Below, piece by piece: positions 9,101-15,797 of a DNA stretch of 15,851 bases. The translations under genes were made by a program, and so were the position numbers. Position 1 is the stretch's first letter, and every line of letters starts with the position of its first letter. This DNA comes from an uncultured Microbacterium sp. (GTDB taxonomy: Bacteria; Actinomycetota; Actinomycetes; Actinomycetales; Microbacteriaceae), in assembly GCA_937926065.1 (NCBI GenBank), contig CALANM010000030.1:1-15851 (forward strand), in the 5' to 3' direction. The notes below the pieces were generated by a model, which was given only the letters and a program-made list of their open reading frames with translations, did not search any database and was not told the DNA's origin.

Positions 9101-12028
9101 CTGCCCCGAGAACTGATGCGGGCTGGTGTACACGATCGCGTCGCCCTCCGGCGCGATCGTCGCTGTGCCGCCTTCGGACGGCTGCGTCAGGATGCGGTCG
9201 AGGGACACTGAGTCGCCGTCGGGATCGACACCGAACCGGTTGAAGGGGATGCGCACCGACTCTCCGCTGAGCACGCGTCCCTCGAGCATACGCGGCAGGG
9301 GCGCGCGGTTGGTCTCGTCGCCGACGACCGTGATCGTCACGCGCGCACTGTCGGTCGACTCCGGGAAACCGAGCCGCGAGATCGTGTAGGCGACGGAGTA
9401 GGTGCCGGGCTCGTCGGGGGCCAGGTATCGCACGAAGCGTCCCGACGCGAACGCGAGCCCCGCCTGGCTCTCATTGACGATCTTCGAGGGATCTATCGAG
9501 AAGAGGGCGTTCATCGGCGCGCTGTCGTTGTCGAGCACGGGAATGTCGATCTGCGCGCTCGCTCGCACCGTCACGACGTCGTCGACCGCGATGGGCGGGT
9601 CGCTCCCGGGAGCGTCGAGCAGGATGACCGTCAGCTGCCCCTCAGCGCTCGCCGCGGCGCGGCCGGTGCCGTCGGACACGGTATAGCGCACGACCCCGAG
9701 GGCACCCGGGGCGCCGTCGTCGGTCGAGCCGCTCACTCGGATCATGCTCTGCCCGACCAGGTCGACGCTCAGTGTCGCGCGCGGCGCTCCCTCGGGGCGC
9801 AGGTCGCTCAGCAGAAGCACCTGCCCGGTCGGGTTCGACACAGCGGGAAAGACGTCGACGGTCGTGTCTTCGCTGGGGCGGACGAAAGCGGTCAGCGGCG
9901 GCGTGGAGATGACGACGTCGTCTGGGTCGCGCATCGTCACGCGCACCGTGGCGGTCTCCTCGGCGCGCTCGTCGCGCACCGTGTACTGCACGAGGTACGA
10001 ACCGGCCTCGGCCGCGCTGAACTCCATCCGCAGGGCGGCGGCGTTCGATGTGACGGTCGTCTCCTCGTCGAGCGACACCGCCGCCGTGAGGGTCGCGGCG
10101 CCCGCAGTGCCGCTGACGCGGGAGGCGACGTCGATCGTGAGCGGCGTGCCCGCCACCCCGACGACGGCGAACGACTCTGCCGTGAGCCGGGGTGCAGGGG
10201 TGACCGCGACCGCCATCGACCGGTTCGTGCGCGCGCCGCGCGAGTCGGAGACGGTGAGACCGAGCGTCACGTCGACGGCGTCGTCGGCCTGCGCGTCGGG
10301 ATGCTGATAGGTGAGGGTCCCGTCGGGCTGACCGCTGGCGGAGCCCACAAGCGTCTCGTTGTCGACTGCCGCGAGGTAGAGCGGATCGCCGTCGGGATCG
10401 ACCCAGCCGTGGAGGGCGTCGACCGTGACCGTGCCGCCGGGGAGCACGGTGGGCCGCGGCCGCTCGGCGTGGCAGTCGTCGGGGTCGCAGGGCGCGGGCG
10501 GCCGGTTGACGTCGTCGGGCACGACCGTCAGTGTCACGGTGGCCTCGCTCGACCGCAGGCCGTCGGCGGCCGTGCCGTCGGTGACGCGGTAGCGGAAGGT
10601 CGCCGACCCCGTCGCGTCAGGGGCGACGTCGACCACGAGGGTCTGCTCGGCGCCCGAGATCGACAGCGTGCCGAAGGCAGGATCGAGTCCCGAGATCGAC
10701 TCGACGTCGACGCTCAGCACGTCTTCGTTGGGGTCGTGGTCGTTCAAGAGCACGGGAAGGAGGGCGACCGATCCGGCCCGCACGCCGAACTCGTCGTCGA
10801 CCGCGACGGGCGGCTTGGGCTCGATGACGCGATCGGCGACGGTGTCGTCGTCGGGCGACTCGTCGGTGGACTGGTCGAGCGACCACTGCTGCGATGACGT
10901 CACGAGGGCGCCCGCCGGCACCGTCCACACCCAGCCCGACGCACGCTCGTTGAGCGCGACGCGCGCGCCGTTCGTGACGAACTCCGGATCGACCTGCTCG
11001 CCGAGCGACGCCGACCCGTAGTCGAGCGGATTGAGGACGGGCTGCTCTGAGGTCCAGAGCGTCCCGCCTCCGTCGGCGTCGCGCAGCCACGCGGCGTACG
11101 TCGTGCCACCGAGCGCGAGCGGGGCGGCGGGCGTGCCGAGCGCGTCGGACACGACGCGGGTCGCGCTGCCGTCGTCGAGATCGATGCGGACGAGCCCGTC
11201 CGGATCCGCGAGGTACACGGGTCCGCGAGCGGTGGCGGTGCGTTGCAGGACAGCGCCCACCGTCGCGTCCGTGGGGATCGCCTCCTCACGACCGCGCACG
11301 CGCACCGTGCCGGTCGCCTCGTCGAGCAGCACCCAGAGGCCGCCGACGGCGGTGAGCTGGACGTCGGCCGGCGAGACGTCGAGCACGTCCTCACCGAGGA
11401 TGCGGCCGGTGCGGGCGTCGGCGCGGAGCACCCGGCTCTCGTCCGCCGAGTAGAGGTACACGATCCCGTCGGCATCGATCGCGACGCTCGTCGCGACGAA
11501 GCGCGGCCGGTCTTCACCCTCGGCGACCTCGACGCCCGCGTACGGATCGATCTGCGACGTCGCGCCGCCGTCCGACAGCGTGGCGACCCACACACCGCCC
11601 GCGTCGGTGCGGAACGCGAGGTAGTCGCCGGCCGACTCGACCTGCACCGTCCCGGCCGGCGTCCTCGTGAAGGCGTCGCCGGTCGTCGCCGTCAGATCGA
11701 GCGGCGTCGCCATATCGACGTCGGCGAACTGGGTGTCGCTGTCGGAGAAGACGAACAGGCTGGAGTCGGTCTGCGCCAGGGAGCTCGCGTTCTCCGCCGT
11801 CTTGACGGTGTCGAGCTCGCCGAGCTCGAGGTTGACCCGCGCATACGCGTCGCCGGCCCCGGTCTTCAGCGCCCACACCGACCCGTTGTCGAGAGGCGTC
11901 TCGCGGGCATCGAACCCGGGCCAGATCACCGCGAGCGTCGTGACGAGCGCGGCCGCGACGACGACGGCGGCAGCGCCGATCAGCGTGCTCAGGCGCGGGA
12001 GCGGGCGAGGCGCGTTCACCCTGGCCAC
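6173..12028 (-). CDS. Giant membrane-anchored ectodomain protein: propeller-like N-terminus, cadherin/tandem-95-like Ig repeats, FN3-like repeats
   Basis: 1951 residues from a GTG at 12028, one base after the kinase stop (a second GTG three codons on is possible). The cytosolic N-terminus is only about 15 residues, then a signal-anchor helix (about 16-37). Residues about 40-395 show repeated short beta-type units such as GIVYLYSADESRVLRADART and VYLADPDGLVRIDLDDG, suggesting a propeller fold. From about 403, repeats begin with PPVAVDDEF, IAVDDVVTVRAS (about 810) and similar, with DPDGDP or DPDGDSV calcium-type loops and YRVTDG or YQVRDPEG ends, typical of tandem-95/cadherin-like Ig domains. 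FN3-like units follow (about 1510-1690). The tail is proline-rich (EPPPPVDPP near 1935-1943) without a sorting signal. Cysteines are paired and mostly in the exported part. Position matches the fn3 gene of PFNA clusters. Ligand unknown; a surface sensing or adhesive role is inference. Confidence 0.88.
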   Translation of the reverse strand: MARVNAPRPLPRLSTLIGAAAVVVAAALVTTLAVIWPGFDARETPLDNGSVWALKTGAGDAYARVNLELGELDTVKTAENASSLAQTDSSLFVFSDSDTQFADVDMATPLDLTATTGDAFTRTPAGTVQVESAGDYLAFRTDAGGVWVATLSDGGATSQIDPYAGVEVAEGEDRPRFVATSVAIDADGIVYLYSADESRVLRADARTGRILGEDVLDVSPADVQLTAVGGLWVLLDEATGTVRVRGREEAIPTDATVGAVLQRTATARGPVYLADPDGLVRIDLDDGSATRVVSDALGTPAAPLALGGTTYAAWLRDADGGGTLWTSEQPVLNPLDYGSASLGEQVDPEFVTNGARVALNERASGWVWTVPAGALVTSSQQWSLDQSTDESPDDDTVADRVIEPKPPVAVDDEFGVRAGSVALLPVLLNDHDPNEDVLSVDVESISGLDPAFGTLSISGAEQTLVVDVAPDATGSATFRYRVTDGTAADGLRSSEATVTLTVVPDDVNRPPAPCDPDDCHAERPRPTVLPGGTVTVDALHGWVDPDGDPLYLAAVDNETLVGSASGQPDGTLTYQHPDAQADDAVDVTLGLTVSDSRGARTNRSMAVAVTPAPRLTAESFAVVGVAGTPLTIDVASRVSGTAGAATLTAAVSLDEETTVTSNAAALRMEFSAAEAGSYLVQYTVRDERAEETATVRVTMRDPDDVVISTPPLTAFVRPSEDTTVDVFPAVSNPTGQVLLLSDLRPEGAPRATLSVDLVGQSMIRVSGSTDDGAPGALGVVRYTVSDGTGRAAASAEGQLTVILLDAPGSDPPIAVDDVVTVRASAQIDIPVLDNDSAPMNALFSIDPSKIVNESQAGLAFASGRFVRYLAPDEPGTYSVAYTISRLGFPESTDSARVTITVVGDETNRAPLPRMLEGRVLSGESVRIPFNRFGVDPDGDSVSLDRILTQPSEGGTATIAPEGDAIVYTSPHQFSGQDSFTYQVRDPEGAVGQAEVRVGVLAAESDPSPVTFSDYLQIQVGADSVATVRPVDNDVDPAGGPLTLVSVVPNAPEDSPEFDALADLLGAVADDQVTLRAGETPGTGSYVYTVRNGAGDTSMGLIVVKAVPVPVPDYPIVSDTTLTLESREALPRGVDVVDGKVTWGTGDVSGLKLRLWGRQPGLTVDGWRIAGEIPEESILVPFELSGVSRNGSDVVSYGFLRVPGDRDARLALKADAETIDVRENESRDFDLANAIAVPSGRMLQVLGSGVRAGGARAEASCELVSGTTIRYTAGAGAPWADTCIVPVKLDVQDDYTFLTVKVRIEAEEPQPILRSASITVSPGTTQEYDLTTMVGWAGRADWDSLEFAETYRGDQFSVRRSGSLLTVRAADAARPGREEAVTITLDSHPDAAPAGLTLTVGPAPSLLPKGGTASERCSQADGAASCTITVIGAAGEVNPLPETPLALVSVSSPANCPGVTFTKASATAVRASWTTETPGAADCAASFVVADAQGRESAGDRNGTILLDLRGLPAAPTRLDWVGYDADGVTLRVIADTTSYPAVDGFRISAGGQVVATCTASGECPEISAAAGRPITYTATAYNDVGSSRSTVQVSAWAYAPPAAPTGATVQPTPHGTTGGVATITISGVDSTAGTVTLSGGTAGDVTQPVRDGVAVFTDYVIGSNSPTPLTATPLTRFEVPPIPGGSKAGTSLTFRGNGIGAPGLVLDVSGSRGQNPGSVTATATVTPDGVGDRILVGFTRGGTCEPTQAVAATGGSGFGRTEKTAAATPQETIPTPQGDATYAVAKRPGSDDRWDEIRPPSLTTGPLYEVFYSADGGATKVRVFASIFRDRLGQHPGTIQAYSCVAGDRSRCSEPIIVSAAGPEYTAGVDVPTQCRSEDPDAPALTVHAHPGDRRVTVSSVTAPDGTITWTWTVTWQGRLTGWDPASYSLACEPPPPVDPPADPPADDTTP

Positions 12029-12029
12029 G

Positions 12030-13172
12030 TCAGACCCCGCCTCCCGTCACCAGGAGGATGACGGCCGTGAGCGCGCCCACCACGAGGCAGGCGCCGGCCA
12101 CGAGGAGCGTCCACCGCGTCGTCGGCGACACGCGCCGCTGAGCATCGGCGCCCAGATCCGCTTCGTCGTCGGGGGCGCGGCGGGCCGGCGCCGAGCGCTC
12201 CCGCACGGGTCGCCGGGAGGCGTACTCGACGCGCGGCCGCACGGGACCGCGCGCACGGTCGTCGGTGAAGTCGATCGCGGCATCCGTGGCCCAGTCGTCG
12301 ACGGCTACGTCGAGGGGCGTGTGGGCGATGCCGAGCTCATGCTGCACGAGCTGCAGCTCGTAGGCGAACTCGGCTGCTGAGGCGTGCCGCGCCTGCGGGT
12401 CACGGCTCATGGCCCGGGCGAGGGTCGCCTCCAGCCGCGGTGACACGTCGTCGCGGCCGACGGGCGTGTAGACCGCGCGGCGGATGCGTGACTTCAGCTG
12501 CTCGCGGGTGTTCTGCCCCGAACCGGGCCGCTCGAACGGGCTGCGCCCCGCCAGCAGCGAGTACACGGTCGCGCCGAGGCTCCACACCTCGGCGGCGATG
12601 GATCCCGGAACGCGCTCGTCGACGATCTCGGGTGCGCTCCAGGGCACCGACATCGCGAACACCTCGTCGGGTCCCGTGCGGCCGCTGACGGCGGCGGCGA
12701 TGCCGAAGTCGCTGAGCACGGGCGCGCCGAAGGCGGTGATGAGGATGTTCGAGGGCTTGATGTCGCGGTGCAAGAGCCCCGACCGGTGTGCGGTCTCGAG
12801 AGCCGCAGCGATCTTGATGCCGATCTGCAGCACCTCGGTCACCGGAATCTGCTCGCGGCGGTAGCGCGTCGTGAGCGAGGTGGGGCAGTACTCCATCACG
12901 AGATAGGGCCGGCCGTCGGCCGAGATGCTCGCCTCGTACACCGTGAGGATCGATGGATGCGCGCTGAGCCGCGCCATCACGTCGGCCTCGGCGTTGAACA
13001 TGCGCAGCAGTCCCTCGTCGACGATGTCCTTCAGAAGCACCTTGACGGCGACCGGGCGACGGGGGAGATCCTGCTCGAACAGGAAGACGTCGGCGAACCC
13101 GCCCGTGCCGAGCGGTCGGACGTACGTGAACCCGCCGAGCACCGGCGGAGACGAGGGAAGGCGGCTGGCCAT
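12030..13172 (-). CDS. Membrane-anchored Ser/Thr protein kinase (Hanks type), first gene of the cluster
   Basis: 380 residues. Two adjacent ATGs (13175, 13172) are possible; the second has GGAGG at 4 nt and is preferred. An upstream in-frame extension is read from low-complexity leader and is rejected. Kinase motifs: Gly loop GTGGFADV (22-29), Lys44 in VAVKVL, Glu62 in the C helix, HRDIKPSN (135-142), DFG (155-157) and SAPEI (179-183). The activation loop between DFG and APE has Thr166 and Ser175 as candidate autophosphorylation sites. The subdomain IX motif reads EVWSLG, with Glu195 where Asp is usual. After the catalytic domain (to about 285) comes a charged linker, then one hydrophobic helix (354-376) and only four more residues (GGGV), so no PASTA or other sensor domain exists. 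The giant ectodomain gene begins 1 nt downstream. Corresponds to pkb2 of the Bifidobacterium PFNA cluster. Confidence 0.93.
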   Translation of the reverse strand: MASRLPSSPPVLGGFTYVRPLGTGGFADVFLFEQDLPRRPVAVKVLLKDIVDEGLLRMFNAEADVMARLSAHPSILTVYEASISADGRPYLVMEYCPTSLTTRYRREQIPVTEVLQIGIKIAAALETAHRSGLLHRDIKPSNILITAFGAPVLSDFGIAAAVSGRTGPDEVFAMSVPWSAPEIVDERVPGSIAAEVWSLGATVYSLLAGRSPFERPGSGQNTREQLKSRIRRAVYTPVGRDDVSPRLEATLARAMSRDPQARHASAAEFAYELQLVQHELGIAHTPLDVAVDDWATDAAIDFTDDRARGPVRPRVEYASRRPVRERSAPARRAPDDEADLGADAQRRVSPTTRWTLLVAGACLVVGALTAVILLVTGGGV

Positions 13173-13228
13173 CATCCCTCCACGCGACGCTCGGGAGCGG
13201 GATGCTCGGCAGGCCCGATGGGGAGTGC

Positions 13229-13248
13229 CCGCGCGCGTGCGCGCGCGG
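13229..13248 (-). promoter_or_regulatory. Alternating C-G hairpin in the kinase leader
   Basis: A 20-nt nearly perfect inverted repeat: arms CCGCGCGCG and CGCGCGCGG separated by two bases. It lies 54 nt before the kinase ATG. In RNA it would form a very stable stem; in DNA, alternating CG can adopt Z-form under supercoiling. There is no following U-run, so termination is unlikely without another factor. Function unknown. Confidence 0.4.
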
Positions 13249-13292
13249 CGGCTCGGAGGCCGCATGGCACAACACACGTGAACACGAGCAAC

Positions 13293-13298
13293 AGCCTA
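13293..13298 (-). promoter_or_regulatory. Candidate -10 element for the kinase cluster
   Basis: TAGGCT (read on the minus strand, in GTTTAGGCTG) lies in the AT-richer patch and fits the loose TAnnnT actinobacterial -10. It would start RNA near 13286, leaving a leader of about 114 nt. No clear -35 is found 16-18 nt upstream. The identical hexamer occurs before the pmt start. Weak evidence. Confidence 0.3.
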
Positions 13299-13359
13299 AA
13301 CGGCGAGGCCTCGATGACCCGGGGAGATGTCGGCACGCCGTGGACCGACGCGCTGCGCC

Positions 13360-14949
13360 TCACACCCAGCCGGTGAGCCAGTTGTGGAGGCGGTAGAAGT
13401 CGTACGGCACCTGCACGGCCGACCACAGCGGGTACCAGAACGCCGACAGCCCCACGACGACGACGACGAACACCAGGACGATCCGCTCGCCCACGAGGCG
13501 CCGATCGGACGTGGCGTCCGCGTCGCCGCGCAGCGCCTGCAGCGCGAACACGAGCGCCAGCAGGAGGAACGGCTCCATGAGCACCGTGTAGAACTGGAAC
13601 ACCGTGCGCTCGAAGAACAACCAGGGCAGCCACGCCGCGACGATGCCGACCAGCACGACCGCGTGACGCCAGTCGCGGGCGATCGCGAACCGATAGAACA
13701 GGTAGGCGGCCGCCGCGATGCTCGCCCACCACAGGATCGGGTTCGGCATGCTGTAGAGCACCTCGAGGCACCCGTTGGCGCCGCCCGCGCAGCCGTCCTG
13801 CCCGTCGCCGGTCGCGTGCGCATACATCGATGTGGGGCGCAGCAGGAACGGCCACTGCCAGGCGGGACTCTCGTAGGGGTGGTCGGACATGATGTTCGTC
13901 ATCGACCCGTAGATCGTCTGGTGGTACTTCCACAGGCTCTGCAGCGACAGCGGCACCCAGGCGAAGAGCCCGGTTGCGGGATCCGCGTCGGCGGCGTGGC
14001 GATCGTAGCCTCCGTCGCTCGTGAGCCAGCCCGTCCACGAGGCGACGTAGACCGCGAGCGCGACAGGCACGAGAAGGAGGAAGGACGCGACACCCTGCCG
14101 GACCGCATCGACCGGCCAGAACGCGACGCCGAGGCGGCGGCGCTCCAGGGCGTCGGTGACGACGAGGTAGATCCCGATCGCCGCCAGCATCCAGACACCC
14201 GACCACTTCACCGCCGTCGCGGCTCCGGCCGCGGCACCCGCTGCGATCACCCACGGGCGGTTCCACAGCAGCGGTCCCCACGCCCGCTCATCGCCCGCGC
14301 GGGAGACGAAGCGACCGGCGAGCCGATCGAGATGCCCGCGGCGGTCGAGCACCGTGAACCAGAACGCGAGCAGCACGAAGAACGTGAGGAAGACGTCGAG
14401 CAGCGCGACACGGCTCATGACGATGCCCAGGCCCGAGATCGCCAGGAAGAGGGCGGCGAGTCCGGCGAACGCGACAGACCCCGACAGGCTGCGTGCGAGG
14501 AAGTAGAGCACGAGCACGCACGCTGTGCCGAACAGCGCGGCCGACACGCGCCACCCGAACGACGACTCGGGCCCGAAGGCCCACATGCCCACGCCGATCA
14601 GGAGCTTGCCCAGCGGCGGATGCACGACATAGCTCGGATCGGTGCCGAAGATGTCGGTCTCGCCCGCGGCGAACCGCTCGTTCGCATCGTCCGGCCACGT
14701 CGCAGCGTAGCCGAGCACCCACTGGGTCCACGCGTCCTTCACGTAGTACGTCTCATCGAACACGAGCTCGTGCGGATGCCCCACGTTCCACAGACGCAGC
14801 ACGGCCGCCAGCAGCGTGATGAGCGCGGGCACAGCCCACCCGTAGAGGCGCTTCAGCCGGGGCTCCGAATCGACGCGTGTGCGCCACCGGTCGTAGAACG
14901 AGGGCAGCGGCGCGGGCAGAAGGGGCTCGACCGGCTTCGTCACGGGCAC
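13360..14949 (-). CDS. pmt: Polyprenyl-phosphate-mannose protein O-mannosyltransferase (GT39, Pmt)
   Basis: 529 residues, multi-pass membrane enzyme. In actinobacteria Pmt transfers mannose from polyprenyl-phosphate mannose to Ser/Thr of proteins leaving through the Sec pathway. After a cytosolic tail of about 36 residues and the first helix comes the acidic catalytic motif DETYYVKDA (65-73), then HPPLGKLLIGVG (110-121) in the first external loop, and many hydrophobic segments (about ten). The C-terminal region carries WPFLLRPTSMY and later RFAIARDW, as expected for the four-helix C-terminal domain. The start is GTG 14949; an in-frame GTG at 14943 is equally possible and would fit a leaderless transcript. 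It is divergent from rsmI with only 17 bp between, the same arrangement as Rv1002c/Rv1003 in M. tuberculosis. The terminus GWV is at the stop; nothing is missing. Confidence 0.93.
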   Translation of the reverse strand: MPVTKPVEPLLPAPLPSFYDRWRTRVDSEPRLKRLYGWAVPALITLLAAVLRLWNVGHPHELVFDETYYVKDAWTQWVLGYAATWPDDANERFAAGETDIFGTDPSYVVHPPLGKLLIGVGMWAFGPESSFGWRVSAALFGTACVLVLYFLARSLSGSVAFAGLAALFLAISGLGIVMSRVALLDVFLTFFVLLAFWFTVLDRRGHLDRLAGRFVSRAGDERAWGPLLWNRPWVIAAGAAAGAATAVKWSGVWMLAAIGIYLVVTDALERRRLGVAFWPVDAVRQGVASFLLLVPVALAVYVASWTGWLTSDGGYDRHAADADPATGLFAWVPLSLQSLWKYHQTIYGSMTNIMSDHPYESPAWQWPFLLRPTSMYAHATGDGQDGCAGGANGCLEVLYSMPNPILWWASIAAAAYLFYRFAIARDWRHAVVLVGIVAAWLPWLFFERTVFQFYTVLMEPFLLLALVFALQALRGDADATSDRRLVGERIVLVFVVVVVGLSAFWYPLWSAVQVPYDFYRLHNWLTGWV

Positions 14950-14950
14950 A

Positions 14951-14960
14951 AGCCTATGCT
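14951..14960. promoter_or_regulatory. Overlapping divergent -10 elements of pmt and rsmI
   Basis: The 10-bp core AGCCTATGCT holds TATGCT on the plus strand (14955-14960) and TAGGCT on the minus strand (14956-14951), sharing the central TA. Counting seven bases on, RNA would start near 14967 for rsmI, exactly at its GTG, and near 14944 for pmt, next to its second GTG (14943). Both genes could thus be transcribed from one melted site as leaderless messages. No good -35 is visible on either side. Inference from spacing only. Confidence 0.45.
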
Positions 14961-14966
14961 GGGGCG

Positions 14967-15782
14967 GTGATCATCCTCGCGGCGACGCCCATCGGCAACC
15001 TCCAGGACGCGTCGGCCCGCCTGGTGGCGGCGCTCGAGGCGGCCACCGTCGTCGCCGCCGAGGACACGCGCACGACGCAGCGCCTCCTGCAGGCGCTCGG
15101 GGTCGCCAACCGTCCCAAGCTCGTCGCGCTGCACGACCACAACGAGAAGCAGCGTGCGGCCGAGCTCGTCGAGCGTGCTCGCGACGAAGACCTCCTCGTG
15201 CTCAGCGACGCCGGCATGCCCACCGTCAGCGACCCCGGCTACGGCCTCGTCGCGGAAGCGGTCGCTCGCGGCGTCGACGTCACCGCCATCCCCGGCCCCT
15301 CGGCCGTCGTCACGGCGCTCGCCGTCGCAGGCCTTCCCACCGACCGGTTCGCCTTCGAGGGCTTCCTGCCGCGCAAGCCCGGCGAGCGACGCACGGCCCT
15401 GGCCGCGCTGGCATCCGAGCCGCGCACGATGGTCTTCTTCGAGGGCCCCTCGCGCCTGGCGCCGACTCTCGCGGCCATGGCCGATGCCTTCGGATCCGAG
15501 CGGCCCGCGGCGGTGTGTCGCGAACTGACGAAGCTCCACGAAGAGGTCCGGCGTGGTCGGCTCGCCGAGCTCGCCGCATGGGCGGCCGACGGCGTGCGCG
15601 GTGAGATCGTCGTCGTGGTGGGAGGCGCGCCAGCCCGTGAGGTGTCGGAGGCGGACGCCGTCGCGCAGGTGCTCGCGCTCGTCGGCGACGGCATCCGCCT
15701 CAAAGACGCCGCCGCCGAAGTCGCCGGACAGACCGGTCGCAGCGCGCGCGACCTGTATCAGGCGGCGCTCGCCGCACGCTGA
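14967..15782 (+). CDS. rsmI: 16S rRNA (cytidine1402-2'-O)-methyltransferase RsmI
   Basis: 271 residues. S-adenosylmethionine-dependent methyltransferase that modifies the 2'-O of C1402 in the decoding centre of 16S rRNA. Tetrapyrrole-methylase fold motifs: ILAATPIGNLQDAS (3-16), AEDTRTTQRLL (31-41), LVLSDAGMPTVSDPGYG (77-93) and IPGPSAVVTAL (108-118), followed by FEGFLPRK (130-137) and MVFFEGPSRL. The start is GTG 14967 because the family begins right at this I-L-A-A-T-P-I-G-N strand. A longer frame upstream is antisense to pmt and has no homologous look. There is no Shine-Dalgarno between the promoter core and the GTG, consistent with leaderless translation. Divergent from pmt and followed 15 nt later by another plus-strand gene. 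Confidence 0.95.
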   Translation: MIILAATPIGNLQDASARLVAALEAATVVAAEDTRTTQRLLQALGVANRPKLVALHDHNEKQRAAELVERARDEDLLVLSDAGMPTVSDPGYGLVAEAVARGVDVTAIPGPSAVVTALAVAGLPTDRFAFEGFLPRKPGERRTALAALASEPRTMVFFEGPSRLAPTLAAMADAFGSERPAAVCRELTKLHEEVRRGRLAELAAWAADGVRGEIVVVVGGAPAREVSEADAVAQVLALVGDGIRLKDAAAEVAGQTGRSARDLYQAALAAR

Positions 15783-15797
15783 CCATCGGATAGGCCA

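Larger units (their letters stand above)
13173..13359. other. Intergenic/leader stretch between the mannosyltransferase and kinase genes
   Basis: 187 bp after the pmt stop and before the kinase start, both on the minus strand. It holds the only relatively AT-rich patch nearby (about 13262-13300), a CGAGGCCTCG palindrome (13304-13313), a GC-alternating hairpin (13229-13248) and the kinase Shine-Dalgarno GGAGGG (13176-13181). I see no convincing intrinsic terminator for pmt, and no small gene or tRNA. The promoter for the kinase cluster is most likely here. Confidence 0.6.

Noticed and set aside
13173..13277. A 35-residue N-terminal extension of the kinase
   Set aside because: It is Arg/Ala-rich and reads through the CG hairpin. 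The start at 13172 has an SD, and the kinase domain begins as expected shortly after it.
13304..13313. CGAGGCCTCG palindrome as a pmt terminator or operator
   Set aside because: There is no loop and no proper U-tract (only a short TTT), and a 10-bp palindrome in 70% GC sequence is weak evidence. Noted but not called as a functional site.
14877..14966. A 30-residue N-terminal extension of RsmI
   Set aside because: It overlaps the pmt coding region on the other strand, and the family starts at the strand beginning at GTG 14967.
13327..14970. A 547-codon plus-strand open frame antisense to pmt
   Set aside because: Translation is Arg/Glu/His-rich without motifs, while the minus strand encodes an intact Pmt with catalytic DE motif and membrane helices.
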